Notes under the pieces: generated by a model
The model's database searches: none
Seen by the model: only the letters and a program-made list of their open reading frames with translations
Told to the model about the DNA's origin: nothing
Made by a program: the position numbers and the translations under genes
In this document: piece by piece, positions 39,439 to 46,702 of the stretch
How positions within the stretch are numbered: position 1 is the stretch's first letter
How the letters are laid out: every line of letters begins with the position of its first letter
Source: Corallococcus caeni
Lineage (GTDB): Bacteria > Myxococcota > Myxococcia > Myxococcales > Myxococcaceae
Direction: 5' to 3'
DNA length: 64,000 nucleotides
NCBI RefSeq assembly: GCF_036245865.1
Contig: NZ_BTTW01000004.1
Location: 496,001 to 560,000, forward strand

Positions 39439-42315
39439 ATGACCCGCACCCCACGTCCTCCGAAGAACCTTGTGGCCGCCCTTCTGTTCCTGTCCGGGGC
39501 CACGGCACTCGTCTATGAGCTGGTCTGGTCCAAATACCTGGGGAACGTGCTGGGCAACAGCGGGCAGGCGCACGCCGTCGTGCTGGCCACGTTCATGGGG
39601 GGCCTGGCGCTGGGGGCGTTTGTTTTCGGGCGGACAGCGGACAGGGTGAAGAGCCCGCTGGCCCTCTACGGGGTGCTGGAGCTGGGCGTGGGCCTGTACG
39701 CGCTGGCGTTCCCCACCGTGCTGGGCGGGCTGGAGCACTTGTGGCTGGCCCTGGCGCCCCACGTGCCGGAGGGCCTGCGGGTGGCGCCGCGCCTGCTCGT
39801 GTCCTCGCTGTCGCTGGTGGTGCCGACGCTGCTGATGGGCGGCACGCTGCCGGCGCTGGTGCGCCACTTCGCGGCGAGCCTCGCGGGGGTGCGCCGGGAG
39901 CTGGCGCGGCTGTATGCCATCAACAGCCTGGGCGCGGCGGTGGGCGTGTACGTGGCGGGCACGCGGCTGGTGCCGCTGGTGGGCCTGTCCGCGTCCGCGC
40001 AAATCGCCGCCGGGCTCAACGTGTTCCTCGCGCTGGCGGCGCTGGCCCTGGCCCGGCAGCACCCACCGGCGGTGGTGGTGGGGGCGGCGGCGGCCGTGGA
40101 GGACGTGGCCTATCCCCGGCGGGCGGTGCGCGCCGCGCTCATCGGCGTGATGCTGTCTGGCTTCACGTCGATGCTGTATCAGGTGACGTGGATCCGCCTG
40201 CTGGCCATCGTGCTGGGCGCGTCCACGTATGCCTTCACGCTCATCCTGACGGCGTTCATCCTGGGCATCGGCCTGGGCAGCTTCTGGCTGATGACGCGCA
40301 AGGAGGGCGGGGACTCGCTGAAGCTGTATGGCTGGACGCAGGTGGGGCTGGTGCTGAGCCTCTGCGTGGCGCTGCCGCTGTACGTGCGGCTGCCGCACCT
40401 GTTCCGCTGGTCGGAGTGGATGCTCACGCGCGCGGTGGAGACGTGGCCCATCTTCCAGGGCATCACGTTCGCGTTCTGCTGCGTGGTGCTGCTGGTGCCC
40501 ACGTTCATCATGGGCGCGGCGTTCCCGGCGGCGGCCCGCGTGGCCACGGCGAAGGTGTCCGAGGTGGGCCGCGAGCTGGGCGGCGTGTACCTGTGGAACA
40601 CGGTGGGCACCATCTCCGGCTCCGTGCTGGGCGGGCTGGTGCTGATGCCCTTCTGGGGCATGCAGGGCAACTTCATCGCGGGGGCGGTGGCGAACCTCAT
40701 CGCCGCGGGGCTGGCGTTCCGCGCGCTGTCCGTGCCGAAGGAAGGGGAGGGCGCGGTTCCCGCGTGGCGGACCTTCGCGCCGGTGGGCGTGGCGGCGGTG
40801 CTGGCGGTGGTGGTGCTGGGCAGCATGCAGGGCTGGCCGCAGCGGCTGTCCAGCATCGCGGCGGTGCGCGCGTACCAGAAGCCGCCGGAGAGCTACGCGA
40901 AGCTGGTGGAGGACACGGAGCGGACCATCGTCCCGCGCTTCTACGCGGACGACACCTTCGCCACGGTGATGGTGGGGGACCTGGCCAGCGAGAGCCTCCG
41001 CTTCATGAAGATCAACGGCAAGACGGACGCCACGAACGGAGGCGACATCGAGACGCAGGTGATGGCGGGCCACCTGGGCGTGCTGTTGCACCCGCGCGAC
41101 CCGAAGAACGTGCTGGTCATCGGCTCCGGCGCGGCCATCACCACGGGCAGCGTGCTGGCGCACCCGGTGGAGCGCCTGGACATGGTGGAGATCTCGCCGG
41201 CGGTCATCGAGGCGGCGCGCCTGTTCAAGGCGGACAACCGCAACGCGGTGGATGATCCGCGCACGCACGTGCACATCGACGACGCGAAGACGTTCATGGC
41301 GCTGGCGCCCATCAAGTACGACCTCATCGTCAGCGTGCCGTCCAACCCCTGGGTGACGGGCGTGTCCGGCCTCTTCACGCGCGACTTCTTCCAGCTGGTG
41401 GACAAGCACCTGACGGACGACGGCGTGCTGGTGCAGTGGATCCACACCTACGAGAGCAACCGCGAGCTGGTGCGGCTGGTGATGCGCACGCTGCACGACA
41501 CCTTCCCGCACGCCACGACGTGGCTGGGGCCGGAGGACCTGGTGATGGTGGCCAGCCGCAAGCCGCTGTCGTTCGACGCGGCGGCGGTGGCGGCGCGCAT
41601 GGCCCGGCCGGACGTGAAGGCGGACCTGGCGCGGGTGGAGATCCACGACCTGTTCGGCCTCCTGTCCAAGCAGGTGCACACCGAGGCCGGCCAGAAGGAC
41701 TTCGCGGGCGAGGGGCCCATCAACACGGACGACCACAACCTGCTGGAGTACGCGTCGCCGGTGGCCTTCTTCCTGGCGAACCTGGACGTGCGCGTGAAGG
41801 ACGAGCGCCGGGCGCCGGACAGCGGGCCGGGGCTGCTGTTGCATCAGTACCTGCGCGAGCACCCGCCCACGGCCGAGCAGGTCGCGGGGCTGTACCGCAA
41901 CGTGGAGCGCTACCACTCGGAGAAGGACCCGGTGGTCCGGGGCGTGGCGGCACTGTGGCGGTCGCTGGCGCCGGAGGACCCCGCGTCGGCGCTGGCGCTG
42001 GGCCGCGCGGTGCTGGCGCAGGGGGACCTGTCCCTGGCGGCGTCGCTGCTGGAGCCGGAGGTGGCGAAGGGCGGCCGTTCCCCGGAGCTGGTGACGGAGT
42101 ACCTCAAGCTGGTGACGGCCCGGACCTGGTCGGCGCGCACGGTGTGGACGCCCATGAACGCGGACGGGGCGTTGGCGGTGGGACGGGAGGTGGCGGCCCG
42201 CCATCCCCAGGACACGAAGCTGCAGAAGGCGTTCAAGGCCTACTGCGAGGCCCTGCCGCCGGCCGCCTGTGAGAACACGGCCCGTACGCCCACGGCGGCG
42301 CCCGGCGGGCCCTGA
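39439..42315 (+). CDS. Fused polytopic membrane / spermidine-synthase-like protein
   Basis: This 958-residue protein has about 12-14 membrane helices in its first 470 residues, opening with LVAALLFLSGATALVYELVWSKYLG, the typical start of the membrane-fused spermidine synthase family. Residues about 530-720 are a Rossmann-type aminopropyltransferase/methyltransferase domain: NVLVIGSGAAITTGSVL, DMVEISPAVIEAARLF, IDDAKTFM and SVPSNPWVTGVSGLFT. The final 200 residues are helical, possibly TPR-like. Whether it makes polyamines is unknown for this fused class; the membrane part may be a transporter or a sensor. It is divergent from mrpA across 43 bases, so their promoters must overlap. The start ATG at 39439 lacks a good ribosome site. 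Confidence 0.85.
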   Translation: MTRTPRPPKNLVAALLFLSGATALVYELVWSKYLGNVLGNSGQAHAVVLATFMGGLALGAFVFGRTADRVKSPLALYGVLELGVGLYALAFPTVLGGLEHLWLALAPHVPEGLRVAPRLLVSSLSLVVPTLLMGGTLPALVRHFAASLAGVRRELARLYAINSLGAAVGVYVAGTRLVPLVGLSASAQIAAGLNVFLALAALALARQHPPAVVVGAAAAVEDVAYPRRAVRAALIGVMLSGFTSMLYQVTWIRLLAIVLGASTYAFTLILTAFILGIGLGSFWLMTRKEGGDSLKLYGWTQVGLVLSLCVALPLYVRLPHLFRWSEWMLTRAVETWPIFQGITFAFCCVVLLVPTFIMGAAFPAAARVATAKVSEVGRELGGVYLWNTVGTISGSVLGGLVLMPFWGMQGNFIAGAVANLIAAGLAFRALSVPKEGEGAVPAWRTFAPVGVAAVLAVVVLGSMQGWPQRLSSIAAVRAYQKPPESYAKLVEDTERTIVPRFYADDTFATVMVGDLASESLRFMKINGKTDATNGGDIETQVMAGHLGVLLHPRDPKNVLVIGSGAAITTGSVLAHPVERLDMVEISPAVIEAARLFKADNRNAVDDPRTHVHIDDAKTFMALAPIKYDLIVSVPSNPWVTGVSGLFTRDFFQLVDKHLTDDGVLVQWIHTYESNRELVRLVMRTLHDTFPHATTWLGPEDLVMVASRKPLSFDAAAVAARMARPDVKADLARVEIHDLFGLLSKQVHTEAGQKDFAGEGPINTDDHNLLEYASPVAFFLANLDVRVKDERRAPDSGPGLLLHQYLREHPPTAEQVAGLYRNVERYHSEKDPVVRGVAALWRSLAPEDPASALALGRAVLAQGDLSLAASLLEPEVAKGGRSPELVTEYLKLVTARTWSARTVWTPMNADGALAVGREVAARHPQDTKLQKAFKAYCEALPPAACENTARTPTAAPGGP

Positions 42316-42403
42316 AACAGGAACGGATCCGCCCTTGAGAGGCTCCAATCCCGCGATATTCCTTGATCAGCACCCCCATCCTCCCGATGACGGATGGAGG
42401 CGC

Positions 42404-42432
42404 TTGCCCGCCCGTTGTACTGTCTGTATCGA
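42404..42432 (+). promoter_or_regulatory. Candidate promoter of the Flp-type pilin gene
   Basis: TTGCCC (42404-42409) and TATCGA (42427-42432) are 17 bases apart and end 57 bases before the pilin start. Confidence 0.35.
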
Positions 42433-42489
42433 CCCTGACTTCCCGCAGGGTGTGTCTCTCCACCGCTGCAACGACCCCCGGAGCTTCCC

Positions 42490-42756
42490 ATGAACGCGAT
42501 CGCGAAGGCCCCCAAGAAGCAGTTCCGCAAGAACCGTGGTCAGGGCATGACCGAGTACATCATCATCGTGGCCCTCATCGCGATCGCCGCCATCGGCGTG
42601 ATCACGCTGTTCGGCGACAACATCCGCAAGCTGTTCGGCGCCTCGGCCGCGGCGCTGGCCGGTGAGGACAACGTGGCGAACGACGGCCAGACGGCGTCCG
42701 ACGCGCTGAAGAAGAAGACGATGAAGAACTTCGGCCAGAACAACACCTACAACTGA
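42490..42756 (+). CDS. Flp-type (class IVb) pilin
   Basis: This 88-residue precursor has a basic leader (MNAIAKAPKKQFRKNRG) and a prepilin-peptidase site: cleavage after Gly17 leaves QGMTEY, placing Glu at +5 and Tyr at +6 as in Flp/Fap pilins. A single hydrophobic helix follows (IIIVALIAIAAIGVITLF), then an Ala-, Lys- and Asn-rich soluble tail of about 40 residues, longer than in minimal Flp pilins. Such subunits form tight-adherence fibres or act as pseudopilins. No tad/rcp assembly or prepilin-peptidase gene is in the window, so assembly must use machinery elsewhere. The gene has GGAG 6 bases upstream, its own promoter candidate and a strong terminator, so it is a monocistronic, probably well-expressed unit. 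Confidence 0.85.
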   Translation: MNAIAKAPKKQFRKNRGQGMTEYIIIVALIAIAAIGVITLFGDNIRKLFGASAAALAGEDNVANDGQTASDALKKKTMKNFGQNNTYN

Positions 42757-42774
42757 GCCACCTCGGTTGTGCGG

Positions 42775-42816
42775 AAATGGCAGGTCCCTCCACTTGGCAG
42801 GGCCTGCCATTTTTCT
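42775..42816 (+). terminator. Rho-independent terminator of the pilin gene
   Basis: AAATGGCAGG (42775-42784) pairs perfectly with CCTGCCATTT (42803-42812), followed by further T residues. It is the clearest intrinsic terminator in the window. Confidence 0.85.
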
Positions 42817-42840
42817 TTGCGGGGTGGGGACTCCCGCGGC

Positions 42841-44028
42841 TCAGGGCGCCGGGCGGGGGGCGGAGGCGAAGCCCAGGCGGCGCAGCATCACCTGCCGGAT
42901 GGAGGGGATGCGGAAGCGGAAGATGAAGGCGTCCGCGAAGTAGTGCGCGAGCACGCACGCGAAGCCCAGGCAGGTCAGCGCACGGAGCAGGGGATGCGCC
43001 TGCGCGCCGCCGCCGACGCCCAGCGAGCCGCGCATGGGGCCATCCAGCAGGAAGCCATGCACCACGCCCAGCGCGAACAGCGGGAGCATGGACGCGACCA
43101 TCGCGGGCCAGATGAGCTTCTGGCTCAGGCGGGGGGCGTCACCCTCGCGCGGCTCCAGCATGCGGGCGCTGAGGACGTAGTACTCCAGGCCGTGCATGCC
43201 TGGGAGCATCACGTAGCCCCAGGACGGAGCCACGAGCGCGAGGCCGGTCGCGGTGGCCATGCCCAGGAGGTAGAGCACCTTGGGGCCGCTGGCGGCGCCG
43301 GAGCGGAGCACGCTGCGGAAGAGCAGGAGGAAGTAGCCCAGCCAGACGGCGATGAGCAGGGGCAGCGTCTGCCACGGCAGGACGGCGCCCTGGCCCACGT
43401 CGAGGTAGGCGGGGGCCCCAGGCGCGGCGGATTCGGCGACGAAGAAGATGCGGATGAGGAGGATGGAGAGGAGCAGCGGGACGTAGAGCTGCTGGAGCTT
43501 GCGCTCGAGCGCGGAGGGCGGCGCGAGGCCCTCCTGGCCGCCGCGAAGGCCGTGCAGGGACCACAGGCCCCGGTGTTGCGACAGGGTGTGGTGCATGCCG
43601 AAGACGTTGAAGATGACGGCGACGGCGAAGGTATGGATGGAGCGGTCGGCGTAGAAGGTGAAGAACAGCGCCGCGCCCACGCCGAGCATGGCCAGCGCAC
43701 CTGCCAGGATGGTGCGCGGCTGCTTGGGGGCGGCGGTCAGCACGTCGCGGTGCACGCCGAAGAGCAGGAACGTGAGGATGACGTGTGTGGCATTGCCCAG
43801 GAGGTTCTGGGCGGTCCAGCCCAGCAGCCGGTGGGCGTTGTCCGCCGCATCCGGGGCGAGGAACGTGCTGGCGAAGGCGGCCACCAGGGTCAGCGCCAGG
43901 GGAATGCCCAGGATGGCGAGGTCAGCCCGGGGGGAGAACAGCCACAGGCGGCGAAAGCGCAGGGTGCCAGAAGCGGCCGGCGCGTCCTGCTCCGTGGCGG
44001 TGGCGACTCCGGGGCTCAGCGGTGTCAT
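42841..44028 (-). CDS. Polytopic membrane protein with conserved-looking histidines, function unknown
   Basis: This 395-residue protein has about nine membrane helices, e.g. LAILGIPLALTLVAAFAST, TILAGALAMLGVGAALFFTF and KLIWPAMVASMLPLFALGVV. Histidines cluster at membrane edges: MHHTLSQHRGLWSLH, MHGLEYYVLS and AHYFADAFIFR. Such an arrangement can bind metal or haem, but no family with a known reaction is recognised. The protein ends shortly after the HYFADAFIF stretch. It converges on the pilin gene with the terminator between them. Its 5' end faces the Rhs remnant, so it marks the border of the accessory patch. Confidence 0.7.
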   Translation of the reverse strand: MTPLSPGVATATEQDAPAASGTLRFRRLWLFSPRADLAILGIPLALTLVAAFASTFLAPDAADNAHRLLGWTAQNLLGNATHVILTFLLFGVHRDVLTAAPKQPRTILAGALAMLGVGAALFFTFYADRSIHTFAVAVIFNVFGMHHTLSQHRGLWSLHGLRGGQEGLAPPSALERKLQQLYVPLLLSILLIRIFFVAESAAPGAPAYLDVGQGAVLPWQTLPLLIAVWLGYFLLLFRSVLRSGAASGPKVLYLLGMATATGLALVAPSWGYVMLPGMHGLEYYVLSARMLEPREGDAPRLSQKLIWPAMVASMLPLFALGVVHGFLLDGPMRGSLGVGGGAQAHPLLRALTCLGFACVLAHYFADAFIFRFRIPSIRQVMLRRLGFASAPRPAP

Positions 44029-44082
44029 GGGACTGGGAGTATACCGGGTCCCCTGGCCTCAAGTACCCGAGCCCCCCTGCCT

Positions 44083-44527
44083 GCCGAGGCGGGAGGCTAC
44101 GACCCGAACACGGGCGGTTCTTGAAGCCGGAGCCGATGTTGGCGAACCCCGGCTACGTAAGCGCCATGGCGATGACGGGTTACCGCATGCCCACCTACCC
44201 GCGGAACAATCCGTTTCGGTTCCTTGAGCCGAGCGGTCTCGCACAGGTGACGTCTGTTCAAGCCCAACGGCCGCAGTCGAGGACACCCATGCGTGGAGGC
44301 TGGCCAATGGGTATGACCTCTCCGTCGCAGGGGCGGGGCTGGTCTATCGGACAGAGGGCAACCAGTGTTCGAATGGCGGATATGCCTCCACGACGCCACA
44401 AGCGTTGGCCGACAAGGACCTCGCGCATCGGGCGTCAAAACCCTGGTCGGGCCTCCTCGGCGTTGCGAGCGTTGGCGCTGTCGTCAGCACCTATCACTCC
44501 CGTCCAACTGCCCATGGTCATAGGTGA
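44083..44527 (+). pseudogene. Frameshifted C-terminal remnant of an Rhs-repeat protein
   Basis: Three reading frames in turn carry pieces of an Rhs core end. Frame 1 (44095 on) reads GYDPNTGG; after loss of about one base, frame 3 (from about 44118) reads KPEPMLANPGYVSAMAMTGY and then MPTYPRNNPFRFLEPSGL; frame 2 (from about 44270) reads AVEDTHAWRLANGYDLSVAG and stays open to the stop at 44525-44527. The Rhs-associated core normally ends with a YDPxxGRF block, a DPML-type block and NNPLRYVDPTGL, followed by a variable toxin tip. All these pieces occur in order, so this is the tail of an Rhs/polymorphic-toxin gene whose main body is gone. The tail after the core (about 85 residues) has no recognised toxin motif. 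Stop TGA is 4 bases before the next gene. Confidence 0.7.
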
Positions 44528-44531
44528 GAAC

Positions 44532-44825
44532 ATGAAGTCCGAATGGCCTTTGCTGGTGCTGCTGATCCTCCTTTCTTCCTGTGCTGGTAGCCGTGGTTCC
44601 AAGATGGCCCCGGTTCATGTTCAAGAGGGAGGGGCCTGCAGGAGTAATGCCGACTGCGAGGAGGATCTGGATTGCATGTTCTGGCCGCTGACAACACCGG
44701 AGTCAGCAGGTACCTGTCAGCGGAAGTGCGAAGAGACTTCGGAATGCCCGAGCGGACAGCAGTGCGGCGGGGGATTTTATACCGATGGGCCGGGATCTTT
44801 TTGCACCCCTCCAGGCGTCTCCTGA
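44532..44825 (+). CDS. Small Cys-rich lipoprotein
   Basis: This 97-residue protein starts with a lipoprotein signal (MKSEWPLLVLLILLSSC, lipobox LSSC with Cys17). The mature part holds about eight cysteines in the spacing CRSNADCEEDLDC...CQRKCEETSECPSGQQC, a disulfide-rich pattern common in secreted myxobacterial proteins and reminiscent of Dickkopf/colipase-like repeats. It would be anchored in the envelope with disulfides formed outside the cytoplasm. Its start lies 4 bases after the Rhs remnant's stop, where an immunity or accessory gene is often found, but no such role is shown. The ribosome site is a modest AGGTGAG. Confidence 0.7.
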   Translation: MKSEWPLLVLLILLSSCAGSRGSKMAPVHVQEGGACRSNADCEEDLDCMFWPLTTPESAGTCQRKCEETSECPSGQQCGGGFYTDGPGSFCTPPGVS

Positions 44826-45211
44826 TGGAGGTGCGTTCGGACATGCCCCACTGGCACAACCTCCTCGTTTCGCGCCACCCACGTTCCCAGAGGGGGCTCA
44901 GGCCAGGGATCCGACCCCTGGGTTTTGCCACAGCTACAATTCCCTCCTGACGGTCCGGACCTGAAAGACGAGAGCCTTTGGAGAGGAATTGACGGGTGGG
45001 ACGACTTCCGGCTCTTCGAAGGCCCCACGCTGAAACTGTTCGTCTGCAGCCATGACGGGTTTGGCACTGTCTGGGGAAACGCGCGATTCTTCCGGGACCT
45101 GGGTGTTGTTCCTCCCGGGAGAAACACGAGTCGTATAAACTGGTGGGTGAGCCATGGCACCCGCCGTATGGTCACTGCTCATCCAGGGAACGCCCAGTCC
45201 GTAGGACGGTC
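44826..45211. other. Spacer with possible decayed coding sequence
   Basis: About 386 bases lack an intact gene. On the plus strand, about 44925-45150 reads as plausible protein (LKDESLWRGIDGWDDFRLFE, then KLFVCSHDGFGTVWGNARFF) but has no good start and its frame ends in unrelated text at 45284. It may be a remnant of a gene in the Rhs-associated patch. A minus-strand frame at 44777-45175 is open but looks unlike protein. Confidence 0.3.
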
Positions 45212-45454
45212 ATGCGATTCGTGCAAGTTGTCTGGATCTTCGTTGGGGCGTACTTTGGGCCGGTGGCATCGATCGCTCTCATGAGCTTCTTGCCTAAAGA
45301 CTGGCTTCGTTGGTTGGATGTGCTGGACATTCCGCTGGGGCCGGGGGTGACGCTGCCCGGAATCGCGATGCTGTGGTTGCTGTCCCTGGTATTGGGCGCT
45401 ATCGCCGCGCTCTGGGCGTGGAGGTGGCGCTTTGAGCGCCGAACTCAGGGATGA
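45212..45454 (+). CDS. Small two-helix membrane protein
   Basis: This 80-residue protein has two membrane helices (FVQVVWIFVGAYFGPVASIA and PGIAMLWLLSLVLGAIAALW) and a basic tail (RWRFERRTQG). No family is recognised. Its stop overlaps the next ATG by 4 bases (ATGA), so the two membrane proteins are made from one transcript. The start ATG at 45212 is preceded by GTAGGACGG. Codon third positions are less GC-biased than in flanking core genes, in line with transferred origin. Confidence 0.5.
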   Translation: MRFVQVVWIFVGAYFGPVASIALMSFLPKDWLRWLDVLDIPLGPGVTLPGIAMLWLLSLVLGAIAALWAWRWRFERRTQG

Positions 45455-46068
45455 GCGTGTCTCCCCGCTGGCTCCCTCGGTTGGGAATCATTGGATTGGT
45501 GTGTGGCTTCGTGCCGTCGGTGGGCATCGCGGCCGTGCTGAATGTTCTGGGGATTTGCGAGATCCTGTGGGGGGATCCGCACCCCTTCCCTGGTGCTCCA
45601 CCTGTGGACCTGCTCACGGAGGTCGCGGTCTGCGGATGGCTGGTCCTCCTTATGGGCCATGGGTTCTTTTTCGTCGCCCGGAAGGAGTCTGATCAGATCG
45701 TCCGGTTCTGGCGATGGGTGACGCTTTCGTTGACCCTGTTGTCATTTCTCACGCTGTCGCCCGCTTTCACGCAGGTGGCTGGTAGACATTGGGGGGAATG
45801 GGGCCGCCTCAAGGCCCTGCTTCAGGACAACGAGGCCCGGGTCCGGGCATTCTCGAGCAGGGCGGATGGTGCCTTGTCGGAGGAGGAGTACGCGCGGGCG
45901 AAAGCGTGGTGGCTGCAGCAGCCCGCCACCTTTCGCTTCGAGACGGAGCCTGAGCCCGTGAGGATTCACTTGAGAAGGACCGCCCCTCCGTTCCTGGTGG
46001 TCGACTTCGGACAAGGACAGAATGCCGTTTTCGATCCGGTGACGATGCGCTGCATCTACTCGGATTGA
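45451..46068 (+). CDS. Three-helix membrane protein with extracytoplasmic tail
   Basis: This 205-residue protein has three membrane helices in its first 110 residues (LGIIGLVCGFVPSVGIAAVL, LLTEVAVCGWLVLLMGHGFF and VTLSLTLLSFLTLSPAF). A soluble C-terminal half of about 95 residues contains a helical stretch (EEEYARAKAWWLQQ) and ends in a strand-rich part (FLVVDFGQGQNAVFDPVTMRCIYSD). No family is recognised. It overlaps the preceding membrane-protein gene by 4 bases, indicating coupled translation and perhaps a two-part complex. Codon use is milder than in the core genes around it. Confidence 0.6.
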   Translation: MSVSPRWLPRLGIIGLVCGFVPSVGIAAVLNVLGICEILWGDPHPFPGAPPVDLLTEVAVCGWLVLLMGHGFFFVARKESDQIVRFWRWVTLSLTLLSFLTLSPAFTQVAGRHWGEWGRLKALLQDNEARVRAFSSRADGALSEEEYARAKAWWLQQPATFRFETEPEPVRIHLRRTAPPFLVVDFGQGQNAVFDPVTMRCIYSD

Positions 46069-46195
46069 GGCACATCGCGAGCCATCCTTCCGGAGTGTTC
46101 ACGGCGGCCAGGCGCTCCTTTTCAGGATATTGTCAGGGCTGGGGGCGTTAGTCGGTCACGGCCGCGATCACTCCGGCTGGAGGAGGACGCCTCGA

Positions 46196-46654
46196 ATGAA
46201 CAAGAACTGGACGTGGCCCACCCAGGACCTGGAGGGGCTGGTTTCGGGGTTGGAGTTGCTCGACCCGACGCTGTCGCAGGAACAGAGAGATTCGTGGTGG
46301 CAGACCTTCCTGCCCGGATTCTCTCGGGGCGACGCTGTTCGCCATTCCCTGTTTGCCCTCGCCGAAACGTTCCTGGTGAAGATCGCGCTGAAGGCAGAGG
46401 TGCATTACTCGCGACAGCAGGGCGGTTCGTTCTTCCTGGTGTCGGAGCCCTGGGTGCCGGTTTTGCGCTTTGATGCCATCTCACCCCCACCCCCGAACAT
46501 CCTGGATGGGATGGTCTGGAAACGGGGGGTTCATGATTCGCCTGGATGGTGCGCCATCTTCCCCGAGTCCATGGAGTGGACCTTTGTCGAGGAGCATGAC
46601 GGCCCCTTCTTCCTGCGGTCCTGCATGGATCCGCCCCTCGGGGACTCTCCGTAG
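46196..46654 (+). CDS. Small acidic cytosolic protein, immunity-like orphan
   Basis: This 152-residue protein has no signal or membrane segment. It starts MNKNWTWPTQDLEGLVSGLE after GGAGGA, with 8 bases of spacing. It is Trp-rich and acidic, with alternating helix and strand, for example SWWQTFLPGFSRGDAVRHSLF and EWTFVEEHDGPFFL. Size and composition fit the many orphan immunity proteins that accompany Rhs and other polymorphic toxins, and an Rhs remnant lies 1.7 kb upstream. That role is inferred from context alone; no motif proves it. Confidence 0.6.
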   Translation: MNKNWTWPTQDLEGLVSGLELLDPTLSQEQRDSWWQTFLPGFSRGDAVRHSLFALAETFLVKIALKAEVHYSRQQGGSFFLVSEPWVPVLRFDAISPPPPNILDGMVWKRGVHDSPGWCAIFPESMEWTFVEEHDGPFFLRSCMDPPLGDSP

Positions 46655-46702
46655 GGGACGGGGTTCATCCTCCACCCACCCCGTGCTAAAACGGGAAGGT
46701 CC

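Noticed and set aside
44672-44950. 92-codon frame overlapping the Cys-rich lipoprotein
   Set aside because: It overlaps the lipoprotein gene, which has a clear signal and Cys pattern, and shows no protein-like features of its own.
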